A stretch of 64,000 bases of DNA from contig JAALGY010000010.1 in the NCBI GenBank assembly GCA_032358165.1, positions 1 through 64,000 on the forward strand, given 5' to 3'. The notes under the pieces were generated by a model. The model was not told the origin of the DNA. It saw nothing but the letters and a program-made list of their open reading frames with translations, and searched no databases. Numbering within the stretch: the first letter of the stretch is position 1; each line of letters begins with the position of its first letter. Source of the DNA: Diplosphaera chodatii. Lineage: Eukaryota > Chlorophyta > Trebouxiophyceae > Prasiolales > Stichococcaceae. Below, one piece after another: positions 46,315 to 57,125 of this stretch. The translations under genes were made by a program, and so were the position numbers.

Positions 46315-49300
46315 TCAGTGGCCGGGGCTGTCAGCGGCGCACGTGTGCGTGTACTGGATGTCCTTGTCTTTGTTGACCAGGTGGCCGGCGCCGCGCAGCA
46401 GGAAGCGCGTGGTCATCAAACCCTCCACGCCCACCGGGCCGCGCGCGTGGATGCGCGCCGTGGATATGCCCACCTGCAGAACGAACAGCGAGTGGTTGCC
46501 CACAGATTCAGGTTCTGGTGTCCGTGCTCTGAGCAGTGGCATGTAAAGGCACCTGCTGGGTTCACCGAGCTCAAGGCCACAGCATCAGGCAGGTGTCAAG
46601 GACCGAGCACTGCAAACGAACTGGCAGGACACGGTCAGTGCAAACAGGAAGCTGGCCGTGACACCAGGAGCCCGCGGACAATGCTGCACAGCTGTGCAAA
46701 GGCTTATGCAGCAAGCCGGGCAGCATTGTCGCCGCGTACCATCGAGTCAAGACCAGCCACTGCTTCGATGCAGGCAGTTTGTGTACTTCAAGTGCCTGTG
46801 CAGCCTGCTTGGGTGGCAGCTGTATCCAGCACACATGCGATGCCTGTGTATCCCATCTGCTCCGTAAAACGGATTCCTGGCTGTGCTGCTGCGGGGCGCA
46901 CCTCGGCGCCCAGGCCGTAGCGGAAGCCGTCGGAGAAGCGGGTGGAGGTGTTGTGGTCCACGCACGCCGCGTCCACCCGCCGCAGGAACTCCTCCGCCGC
47001 CGCCCCGTCGTCTGCAGTGCATGGAACCTCGCATCGCAAGCTGTGCTCAGGACCGTCCATCACAGCACCCCCCTATGCCATAATGAGAATAGCGCACAGC
47101 AAGCACTGCAGCCCGCGTCTCATGCTGCGCCCAAGCCGAGCTGGCAGCAGATATTTGGGCTGCAATCGACGTTCAGGAAGCGCCCCCACTCTGGAACTGC
47201 CCATTGGCGCACCTGTGACGATGGACTCGGTGTGGGCGGAGCCAAACTTGTGGATGTGCTCGATGGCCTCGTCCATGCTGTCCACCAGCTCCAGCGTGAG
47301 CGCCAGGCTGCCGTACTCGTGCTTGGGGGAGGGGGCGGCGGGCAGCCCCAGCGCGCGCGTCGACTTCTCGCCGCCAAACAGCGTGATGTCTGCGGGTGTG
47401 AGGGTATTCAGATTCAGGTACTCATTTGGGTTGATGAAACATATGAAATATATATAAAATATACCCTTATTGCGTGACAGCCCCAGCACGCGTGCGACTT
47501 CTTGCCCCCGTACAGCATGATGTCTACAGACTTCCGGAAGCAGGGTGAGTGTATGGATGCATGTCCGTGAAACGCTCGACTTCCTGAGGCGCATTCTAAG
47601 GGGAAGCTCCGGACGTGGACTGCAGCGCGCCTCTAAACTTGCTGCCTGAGAATGGCCATTATATGTGTGACATGCCTAGCGCTCCTCAAGCGACTGAACA
47701 CGGTCGCCAAAGGGTTTCATCATGGTTTCTGGATCGTCAACAGCTGCCATGTGCAAGGCACGATATCGCCCAACAATCTGCAGGCTGGCAGAAGCTGCTT
47801 TGCACAGCCCAAGATGCCCTGAGGAAGGGCAGAGGTGGGCAAACTGCTTGTGGACGTCCACCTGCTGCCATTCAGCTGCTCAGTCGCCTGCGACCGTGCA
47901 GCTGACGCCGCGCGTGCGCACGCTAAACAGCACACTGCCTGATATTCAACAGAACGGAGAGATGCGGCCCACCTGCGTCTCGCAGCGCCTGCTGCAGCTT
48001 GAACAAGCGGCCGTCCTCCGCGAGGCTCGCGTGCACCAGCACCTTCTCCACCGCGTTGCACGCCGCCGGGTAGTCCGTCTTGCTGTCCAGCACGATCTTG
48101 GTCGCCATCTTGAGGTCAGCCGCCTCGTCGACATAAATGTGGCAGATGCCGTCGGCATGGCCCAGCACCGGGATCTTGGTGTTCTGCTGGATGTGGCTGA
48201 CCTGCACACGTCAACCAAACTCTGTTGTGCAAGGCGCCATGCTGCTGCAGGGCACACGCATGACTGCTGCATTGATCTGGCCTTGATGGCACGCTAAGCA
48301 GCAGCAGTGGACATGTGCCATTTAGGAGATGCCATTTCAACAAAGGAGCTGCTTGACCCACACAACACCCTACAGCATGCCACTTGCCATGGGCGAGGGG
48401 CACTGTTGTGAGCAGCTGTGCGGGTCAAGGTCCGACCCAGGACAACATTGATTAAAGGAGCTCTGGCGACCATGAAATCCCAGACTGCAAGCAAGGCGGC
48501 AGTCACTGGCTGCTTGCAAGGTCCGTACCAGGGCGTTTGAGCCGCGGGGAATGACCAGGTCAATCACATCGTCATTGTACAGCAGCTCCGAGATGCCCTC
48601 GCGGCTGGTGACCAGGCTGATCAGGTCGCGCCCCACCTGCAGCATGCACATGTTACTGGTGTCGAGCTGCTGGCACGCAACCCTTGAGCACGCGGTTGCC
48701 GTTTGCTGGGTACATGTGCGAATGGCCTGAATTTGAGCAGGTCGAGACGCTAAATTCTACCTCAGGTGCGACGTCCTCAATCGCCTCCACGATGAGGCGG
48801 TGCAAAATCTCATTTGACCGCGCAGCCTCCTTGCCACCCTGTGGCAGACAGCACACCGTCAGTCTCCGGCGGTATGGTGGGTGTTGCAGCTGAGCCAGAC
48901 CTCTCAAGCCTTGCACAGCCAGCAGTACTTCAGCTCCAGGCCACCATATACACAGAATATGGAGCAGCTACTTGAGATGAACTTGGCATGAGCGCAGCAC
49001 CTTGAGCAGCAGGCCGTTGCCAGACCGGATGGCCAGGCTGGCGATCTGGGGCAGCGCATCGGGCCGCGCCTCGAAGATGATCAGCACCACGCCGATGGGG
49101 CTCGACACCTGCAGCCATTGTCCTAGCTGCTTGACACCTGTCAGTCAACAGACTGACAGCAAGGCCGGTGTGCCACAGTCAAAAGTCCAGTCCAGGCAGT
49201 GACATGATGATAAGAAGAGGCCATGTGACGGTGGTGCACCTTCTCCAGGACCAGGCCGTCTGCAATCTCCATCTTGGAGATCTGGCGGCCGATGGGCTCG

Positions 49301-52300
49301 TCCTGTCCTGCGATCGCACGGATGCCTGCACAGCAAGCACGCCGCTGATGAGTGCCTCTGCATGAAGGTGAGGCTTGTCCGTTCAGGCCCGTCACAGAGC
49401 GGTACAAAAACCCCTGCTGGCTGCAGTTGAGGCCCTTGAGCGATCTCCGCCCCCAGTGGGCTCCCGCTTGCACGAGCAGGTGCGGTACGTGTGCCCCGCC
49501 CACACCACTCCGGGCATGGAGATCCAGCAACGACCTGGAAGATGTACCTTGGGCGAGCGCCTGCAGCTTGGCGGGTTTGAGCTTCAGGCGCTGCATGAGC
49601 GTGTTGTCGATCTTGCCGGTGGACGCCGCCACATCCTCCTCGTTCGCCGCCATGATCTCGTCCTGCGCCGCCAGCAGGCTGTCTGCCACCCGCTGCAGGA
49701 TCGCCACCCGTTTCTGCAGATGCAACAGAGGACCCGATCACGCATCAGAAGATGTCTCAGCTGTCTCAAGGTCTGCAGCTGTTGCATTCCTTGACTCATG
49801 GCGGCTTTGGCTGGAGCAGCGTCTGGTCAGCGCCAGTGCAACATATCGAGCTGCACCGCGGCGCATCACGCTGCAATGCACTAGCTGCTGCTGCGGCTGC
49901 GCACCTCTGAGGGCAGCGCCTGCAGCGTGCGGGATGCATCACGCGCACGCAACGCAGCATCCCGGGCGGTCTCCTTTGCCGTCGGCTTCGTTGGCTGCGC
50001 CTCGCCCTTCTCTGCAGCCTGCGGAGCAAGACACAGGCATACGTCAGGGGAGAACGCATTGTCTGAGCAACAACTCCATTTGGATGCCAGTCACAGGCAG
50101 AGGGTGCAATGGATGGCAGGATGCCACACGCCACTTGGCAGAACAGTAATCTGAGAGCATTTGGGACTAGCAGTGGTAGTGCAACCCAGATTCGGTTGGA
50201 CTCTGTTTCTTAAGACATGGTTTCCTGCAGAAGAGTCTGATGTACACACCATCATCTCCAGCTCCACCATTCGCGCCGACTCTGTGTTGAAAAGCGTCCC
50301 GTCTACCTGGCCCGCAATAACCTGCCCATGAACTCTGCACTGTCAGCAGGTACCTGGGCAGCATGCGGTCCTGTTGTGGCAACCCACAGGCAGACGCACT
50401 TACAACCAGCTGTCCAGGCTGAGTTGTCGGCACAGTTCGTATTTATGGCCACTGGTACCCCGCTTGTCACGGGCGTTGCACGTCTCTGCAGCATCTGGAC
50501 ATCAGTGCAAGTCAGTGTCCTGCACCTGCAGGATGGAATCGGGCTTCTTGCCATTCAGGATGACCACGGAGCAGCCCTGCTCGGCTGCCATCCATGCCGC
50601 CTCCACTTTGGCCATCATGCCGCCCCGGCCGTGCGTGCTCTTGCTGGCAAAGGAGATCATCTCCTTGTGCACCTATTGCAGTTCACACAGCAGACACTCG
50701 GACGCGATACTGTCTGTGCTCGTATCAGGTTGACGTTCAGAACGATATTGGCATGTCGGCTTGGGCACTCCTCATTCCAAGGTTTGGCACAGCAGGCCAT
50801 GTCCCACCTCAGGGCAGTAGGTGGGGATGAACTCGGATGCTGGGTCCGCTGGGTTGCCGGTGTACAGCCCGTCCACATCCGTGCACAGCATCAGCAGATC
50901 CGCGTTCAATTGCACCTGTTTGGAGGGCGGAGCACAAGCTCTTGCAGGCCAGCTTGATGTTCTGACTTCAAGCTCAGTACACCTCGCACAAATGTGAGGA
51001 GCCTGCAAGAGGTATCAGCTCTGCATACTTCAATACTGCAACTGCACTGCAGGCGACAGAGCCAGCAACAGTCGGGTCTTGCGTACCGCCAGCAGTGCTG
51101 CCAGCCCATCGTTGTCCCGGAAACGCCCTTTCCTTTGCTTGTCACCACCCTCCTCTTTCTGTTGGCAGGATCATCACTGTGAAGTCAGCATCTGCTGGGG
51201 AACTCCGTGTCTCCGAGAAGTGGCATGGGCACGGGATAGGTAACAGAAACAGGGTTGCCAGTGATGCAGCCCTCAAGAAGCTGCACTGAACAGGGATGTT
51301 AGCTCACCAGCAGCGGCATGGCCGATAGAATCGCATCGTTCTCGTTGAACACCGGGATGACGTTCATTGATAGCAAGTCTTCGGCCGTGGCTGTCAGTGC
51401 CTCCCGGAAGCCTGCAGCACAGTAGACGAGACAGCTTGACAGCAGCCTACGACCAAGGTGGGTTCCGATCGCGGTGTCAGCGCAAACAGCAGCAGCATCC
51501 TCGTAACACTCATATCTGCTCATATGAACGACGACAGCCACCAAGTACTTGACGCACCATCGTGCTCGAAGTCGGAGGCGGTGACCAGCAGCTGAGCGGC
51601 CTGCATGTCCATCATGGTGAACAGGCTGTCGTACAGCGCCATGAGGCCCGTCTGCCCCGCCGCCGCCGCCGCACGCGCTGCAGGGCAGGAAGGATCGAAG
51701 GCGTCACGTGACTGTCGCGCCTGAGGGCTTGCTTGATATGCTGCAAGGTGCACCTGCAGGCTGCGCCTGCACGGCTGCCCGCTGCAAGAGCCTGAACACC
51801 CAGCTGCTGCTGTCCGCCAGTCTGCTCACGATGCCAAGGTTACACGCTTTGCTGCCCTGCTGGATGCTAACCCACCACTAGGCCTGGTGGTCCCGCCAGA
51901 CAGCAGCCGAGGGGCGCACCGCAGAAGTTGTGGTTGCCCATCATCTGCAACGGGCTGGAGTTGAGGATGTGCTGCTGGCGCAGCACCTGGCGCCCCACGC
52001 ACACCGCGCCGCTGGTCACCAGGATGACCTGCCGCCCCGACCGCACCAGCGCGTGCAGCTGTTCGACAAGAGCGCCCAGCCGGCCCAGAGCTAGCCGGTT
52101 GTCCGTATGCCGGGTCACCACCGCCGTGCCGACCTGCCAGATACACAGGCGCTTGCCATGAGCTGATATGTCATCAGAACCTCTGCATGCGTGCGCTTGC
52201 AGCTGCATTGTGGTTTGAATGGCTGTCCGGAGCTGAGGCTGCCTGTGTAGGGTGTCTGGAGCGGTGGCGCTGATCATGCTTTGCCGGCGCAAGGATGTCG

Positions 52301-53593
52301 CGGGGTCATGCAGCCGCACCTTGACGACCACGCGGCGAGCTGCACGCACGGTGTCCCGAGTCGGGGCGGGCTTGCCGAACGTCGACTCCGTGTTCTTCAC
52401 GAAGCCGTCTGTCATGTCCGCCATGGACATGTTGGAGCGCTGCAGGCCTGCAGGGCACACAGAACAGCACACCTGAGGAGCTGCTTGCCTTGAGGTACAG
52501 GCAGGCTATGTGATGCTCATAGCCGGCGAAGCTCGGCAGCTGTCAAGATGCAAGGCCAACAAGGCAGGGAGCGAGGTGCAATCCTCATATGCTAAGAAGG
52601 GGAACGCACGAGGGCCGAGGCTTGTCATAGCGCCGATCTGTTCTGGTCACTTTTAGCTTGTTTGCCGCTTGGTGTGAGCGCTGCGCGGCTGCTCCTAGCT
52701 GTTATGGCCACAAGATCGTGCAATACGGTGGGGCAACCTTGCAACAGTAGTGTCGCGCTGTATGACCAACAGCTGGTTGGCCTCGCTCGCTGGGTGATGC
52801 TCCACGTTAGGATCGCGTCTGATGAGCTACGGCTGGCGTTGCTGCTATTGTGACAGCCTTGGAAGAGGGACCAAGCACGCAGAAACCTGACGTCAGATCG
52901 CGCCGCCGCTATTCGCACAGCACGGTACAAAGGATGCCACCGCTGCGTGTCTATCAATGATGTACGTCTGGTCCCTTGGCGCTACGCAGTGAAGTCTGCA
53001 GGAGGAGGTCCTGCAGGATGGCTGCAACGCTTTACGAGGCGCCCCTGGTTATACCCCTGCCGGTGCAACCTGGCATGATTACGCCTGCCGGCACCAGGCC
53101 CTTGCCCGTCAAGCGCACGACCAACGCTTGCTGTCTGGCTGAGGCTTTGTTTAAGCACAGCTGGTTGCTACCGTCCGCTGCGCATCATTTGGGCCACTGT
53201 GGCATGTTGCGGGCGGGTAGCACCATGCCAAACTGATTTGAGGCCGCGCAACGTGCTGCTCACGGTCTCACATCGCAAAGAACCATGTCCGTTGCTAGCA
53301 TCTTGACGCTCGACGTATAGAATGCAGCCGGAAGTGGGGCACGCAGCCGCCTGTGCATGATATGCACCCAGACTGTCACCCAGCGCTGCTTCAGCCGTTG
53401 CCGTTGCATTCTTTTCGACGTTGGCGCATGAGCGCCAACGGACCTCACGCTGGCGCCGCCACTGGCATCGCGGTCTCGAGGGGAAATGAGCTTGTTGGGA
53501 TGTCTGCTTACCTCTCGGGTTGGGTGCCTCCGCCTGCTCCGCCAGATTGATGCTGCCAACGCTGCCTGACGACGAGGACTTCTTCATCACCAT
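46315..53593 (-). CDS. Delta-1-pyrroline-5-carboxylate synthase (P5CS)
   Basis: Bifunctional first enzyme of proline synthesis from glutamate: glutamate 5-kinase followed by gamma-glutamyl phosphate reductase. Nineteen exons join in frame to about 790 codons. Kinase part: [32 protein letters not shown] (52133-51920), [25 protein letters not shown] (51411-51308), [25 protein letters not shown] (50915-50808), [14 protein letters not shown] (50672-50526). Reductase part: [35 protein letters not shown] (49108-49001), [57 protein letters not shown] with the catalytic Cys (48201-47973), [20 protein letters not shown], and the C-terminal [15 protein letters not shown] (46473-46315). The first in-frame ATG is 53593, giving about 60 residues before the kinase core, more than in plants. 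Intron 1 is about 1.06 kb. The left edge of exon 6 (about 51149-51087) is least certain. Plant P5CS is induced by salt and drought. Confidence 0.93.
47473..47525 (-). pseudogene. Decayed duplicate of the start of P5CS exon 17
   Basis: Within P5CS intron 16, about 85 bases upstream of exon 17, lies a near copy of that exon's first 50 bases (original 47342-47391). Both read an acceptor-type AG, ACATCA-GCTGT, a GGC-rich stretch, AAGTCG and GCTGGGGCTG. The copy has lost one base after AAGTCG, so its frame breaks. An AT-rich tract (about 47440-47465) lies between the copy and the real exon. It looks like a partial tandem exon duplication. Confidence 0.5.
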
Positions 53594-54431
53594 GTCGGGC
53601 CCCTTCCGCGCCCCAGCGCCGCAGCCAGGTGGCAGATTGCTGACGGTCTTGAGCTCGTTATCCGGTCTGACAAGCTGTGCTGGGCTCTGTAAGGGTACTC
53701 CGCCCTGGGCACGTTCCTCCAAGTACACCTAGTGTCCTCGCCCAACGTACCCGCTATCCAGGTAGATGTTTCGTGCTCCGATCTGTACGCGTATCATGCA
53801 CGCCTCAAGTGCTGCGGCATTAGCTCATCTGGAGAAGCCGCGAAGCAGCTGGTCTGCCGTAATTGTAGCCGGCTTGGCAGTACTTGAACTCAGGCTGTTG
53901 GTAGTCCTACCCAGCGTTCAGCGGGGCAGTCCAAGAACATGCTGATGTTCCCACCAGCAGACCGCCTCATATTGTTGAGTCTACACCAGTTTATCGTCCT
54001 TCCCTGCACGAGCGCTGTTGTCGATGGCCGTTAGTCTCAGCTCACCTGGTCTGCTGCGTGCAACTGCTGCAGCTGTATCTATCTCACAGCAGCGCACGGT
54101 TCCAATAGCCTTGCCAAATCTCTGTCCTGCGAGAGGACCCTTGTGACGAATGCAATATGCCCTGCACTGCCTCGGATGAACGACCACCAGACCTGGCTTC
54201 GGGGCAAACAGTCCCTGGCCGGGATGTCACAGGAGGGGCGGCATGTGCTGAGCTCGAGCACGACGATCTGCCTGACGCTGTTGTATCGTACCCTTGCAGA
54301 CAGACGAAGGTGACCCGTCTCCTGCGAAGCAAACGATGGTCTGTCTCTAGCACCGTGTCGTACGTGTTTGAACCCCTGGCATCGGCATTGTGCCAGTGGC
54401 GCTGTTGCCTGCAGGCAAGCTCTGGCTTGAC
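53594..54431. other. Divergent intergenic region
   Basis: Between the starts of P5CS (-) and the STI1-type gene (+). The P5CS frame stays open upstream to 53728, after a TAG, but has no ATG there. A TTAGCTCATCTGG stretch near 53819 resembles a tRNA D-arm, but no complete tRNA can be folded by eye. Confidence 0.45.
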
Positions 54432-55234
54432 ATGACATTTGCATCCTGTGAACCTGTGGTACTCTCCATTCAGGTTGCAGGTCCAGGGTCGACTGCAGCC
54501 CAGAAACCAACATTAAAGCGGGGGTTTTTGGGTCGCGCGGGCAGTCACAGGCTGCAGGATGCTGAGAGACGCCCAAATCTAAGATGCAGCAGCAGGCCTT
54601 TAGACCAGCTGGCACATCTGACGGTGCCGGCAGACGCCGAGCAGCCAGAGCACATCACTCGAGTCAGCCGCGACTTGCGTGCACAAAGCTTCAATGAGAG
54701 TAGCAAGCAGGCCAGTGGAGGCAGAGGGCTGCAGCAGCTGCGCATCGTGCCAGATGCCGGTGCCGCTGAGGTGGCGTCCGCGCAGCTGATGAGTTGCGCC
54801 CGCTGAAAGGCTGAATTACTTGGCAACCAGGTCTGCACTCATGGTTCATGCAGATGCTGACATCTGCTACTATACATTGCGCAGAGGCATTGGCGCCGAC
54901 GCCCCAGGTGATGCAGCAGGTGCTAGCAGACAAGGACCTGCTAGCTGGCTATGATGACGCTGCCGTGATGGCGGCTGTGGCGGACATTGCCGCCCACCCA
55001 AAGCACGCTGCCCGGCACCTTGCCAACCCCAAGGTGAAAGCACCCCCTACAGAGGTGTAAGAGCCCTGCTGTCGTGAAACTTGAGAAGTGCATGCGCGGC
55101 GCAGATCACCTCAGCTTCACATCATCATGACTCACAGAGGCTGTCAGCAACGCTGCCTGTGCCTGCAGGTGGCAGCGTTCTATCGCAACATGCATCGGTT
55201 TGCGGAGCAGCAGCGCCAACACTCAAGCGCCTGA
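54432..55234 (+). CDS. Small STI1-domain protein (Hsp70-cochaperone-like)
   Basis: Three exons join exactly in frame: 54432-54759, 54885-55033 and 55169-55234, giving about 180 residues. The first exon contains TLKRGFL, a short motif seen near the N-termini of various plant and algal chaperone-associated proteins, then a polar, poorly conserved stretch. The second and third exons read TPQVMQQVLADKDLLAGYDD, then AVMAAVADIAAHPKHAARHL and NPKVAAFYRNMHRFAEQQ. This pattern (D/N-P-V, repeated short helices with NP/HP turns) fits an STI1 heat-shock-binding motif such as in HOP/STI1, HIP and Tic40. The stop at 55234 converges on DAD1. The start is the first ATG in frame; function is inferred from the motif only. 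Confidence 0.55.
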
Positions 55235-55661
55235 TCACTCCCAGCATATGAGCCACTAGCTTCACGGTGGACTGAGTTGGCATACTCGATTCACTTGATC
55301 AATGGACGGCTGACAGCGGAATGTGCTTACAGCCCTTGCAACCTGCCGCACATTAGTGCAGATACAAGCAGCTCGGGTACGCTCTTGCAGCGGCTGGACT
55401 CAGGTTGATGTGCTACCGCTGCTTTCACATAAGCCACCTTACTGATTGCAATACCGAAAGCTGCTGTTTAAGCACCTCCTGATCAGGACAGCTGACCGTG
55501 CAGTAGCTGCAACGAAGTCCCAACACTCAGATGCACTGCTGGACTGTCAGTCTGTCACCTGAGCGGCCTTACACAGTCCACCGGTGGTGATCCAACATGA
55601 TGGTTAGCGAACCTGCTGCTGATTATCTTTGTAAGTCTACGCCTTCCCGTCTTGCACGCTG
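55235..55661. other. Convergent intergenic region
   Basis: Short gap between the STI1-type gene (+) and DAD1 (-). No further gene recognised. Confidence 0.5.
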
Positions 55662-56377
55662 TCACCCCATGTAGTTCCAGACCAAAAGCCACAGGAAGCA
55701 CATCGCAAAGGCATACTCCGCAAGCGCCTTTTGCGGCGTTGGCGCCTTCATGAGCTGTGTGCCTGTGGTCGCCCGCATCCTCAGACACACTGCACACACA
55801 GGGAGCTTCAAGTCAGGCCATGGCGTCACATTATACACGGCCGCATCTGCGCATGTTCTGTATGTCAGGAGGCTCGATCTGGTTACTATAGGATTGTGAA
55901 CCGCAGCGATGCATGCGCACATGTGAGGACGGCAAAGCCCGCGCTGCCAGCCAGCGCAGATAGCAGCGAGTTGAAGGGGAAGGAGGATGTCAGCGCCACG
56001 TATAGAAGCTGCGAGGACAGCACAAGCTTCAGGACGCACGTGGTGCAGATTAGCAGTGGCAGGTGCGTGGGACGGACACACAGCCTGCAGAAAACATCGG
56101 GAAATCACTCTCTTGCTGTGCCACGAGGGCTGGAAAGACCCGTCACCTGAAGAAGGCAGGAGGCGACGGCAAACACGACGCACGCATCACCAGCCTGCCG
56201 CACAGCACACAAAGGTGAGTCAGTCACTATGGATCGCAGGGAGCTGACACACGCGTTGTGCTGGGAGGCAATGGCCGGTGCTACATTTGAGGTACACCAC
56301 TGCCGCACCTTTGCCACAGGGTGCGTGTGCTTGTACTTTGCCGAGAACTCGTTGACTGCATTGCGCAAAACGTCCAT
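55662..56377 (-). CDS. DAD1, subunit of the ER oligosaccharyltransferase
   Basis: DAD1 is a small membrane subunit of the complex that transfers N-glycans to proteins in the ER. Four exons join exactly: 56309-56377 (MDVLRNAVNEFSAKYKHTHP), 56147-56194 (a 48-base exon, GDACVVFAVASCLLQ), 55921-56008 (LYVALTSSFPFNSLLSALAG) and 55662-55789 (CLRMRATTGTQLMKAPTPQK, ALAEYAFAMCFLWLLVWNYM, Gly, stop). Total about 110 residues, against 113-115 in animals and plants. The SFPFNS loop, the CLR motif, the polar loop before ALAEYAF (family RAFADF) and the N-x-G C-terminus are all in place. Three hydrophobic helices are visible. The gene is divergent from the SGNH gene, with 748 bases between starts. Confidence 0.92.
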
Positions 56378-57125
56378 CAGGAACAGCCAGCAGCAGCCGT
56401 GGCAGAGTGGCTGCTGCTATGAGTGTCTTCTGCCCGCTGATTCTACAAGTTTGCTGCGGTTGATCACTCTGTCAAGAAAGTGGGATCTGCGACGCTCCTT
56501 GGACAAAGCAGAAGAGCGGCCGCGATCTTCGTTCGATGGTGTGGTGCACGTTGTTTTCAGCCTTGCGGAAAACATAGAATGTGGAGAAGGGTGTGTCCTG
56601 TGTGCTGCCAACATGTGCAACCCACCCAGGGGTAGGTTCTGCAGTGTACTACAGGTCAACAACAACTCTACAGCATATTCACAGTTTTGGCCAATTCCGT
56701 GCACGGTAACATGTGCAATAGCACGCTGTGCGAGAAGGAGTGGCACGTCCTGCAAGTACTACGCTGATCGGTGCACTGCACCTGCAGGATGCCAGGGGAA
56801 CATGCAGTCCTGTTTGTAGCTCGAGGTTTCTCAATGAGTAGGATCAGGGTCCACAGACGGTAGAAGGGACCGTTGAAATACCTATTAAACAGCTCTCTAA
56901 GCAGGTGATCCTGCATGGGGTTGTGCTGACAGCCCCGGTCCCGCCTCCATGCTTTGGGACCCTTGGGTGTACCCCTGCGTGATACGCCTGTGCAGACATG
57001 TTCAACATGTGCTTGTTGAGGCCGCCGATCATGCACGCGTAATGCATACAAGTAATATTCTAGTCTCGGCCCATCATCATGCGCAACGCCGTCTCCTGTT
57101 GCTCGCAGGGTGCACCGTAGGAAGC
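56378..57125. promoter_or_regulatory. Divergent promoter region, DAD1 and SGNH gene
   Basis: 748 bases between the start codons of DAD1 (-) and the secreted SGNH protein (+). It must carry both promoters. Both products belong to the secretory pathway, so shared control is possible but not shown. Confidence 0.4.

Noticed and set aside
47430..47470. TATA-like promoter (TATATATAAA)
   Set aside because: It sits inside a P5CS intron between coding exons and no gene starts beside it.
53594..53728. P5CS coding start upstream of 53593
   Set aside because: The frame is open but starts only with GTG directly after a TAG; the first ATG is at 53593.
53800..53900. tRNA-like stretch
   Set aside because: Only a D-arm-like TTAGCTCATCTGG is visible; no matching acceptor stem or GGTTCGA-type T-loop follows at the right distance.
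56949..57125. Earlier start for the SGNH gene
   Set aside because: The frame is open upstream but has no ATG with a signal peptide; 57126 gives a typical signal peptide at once.
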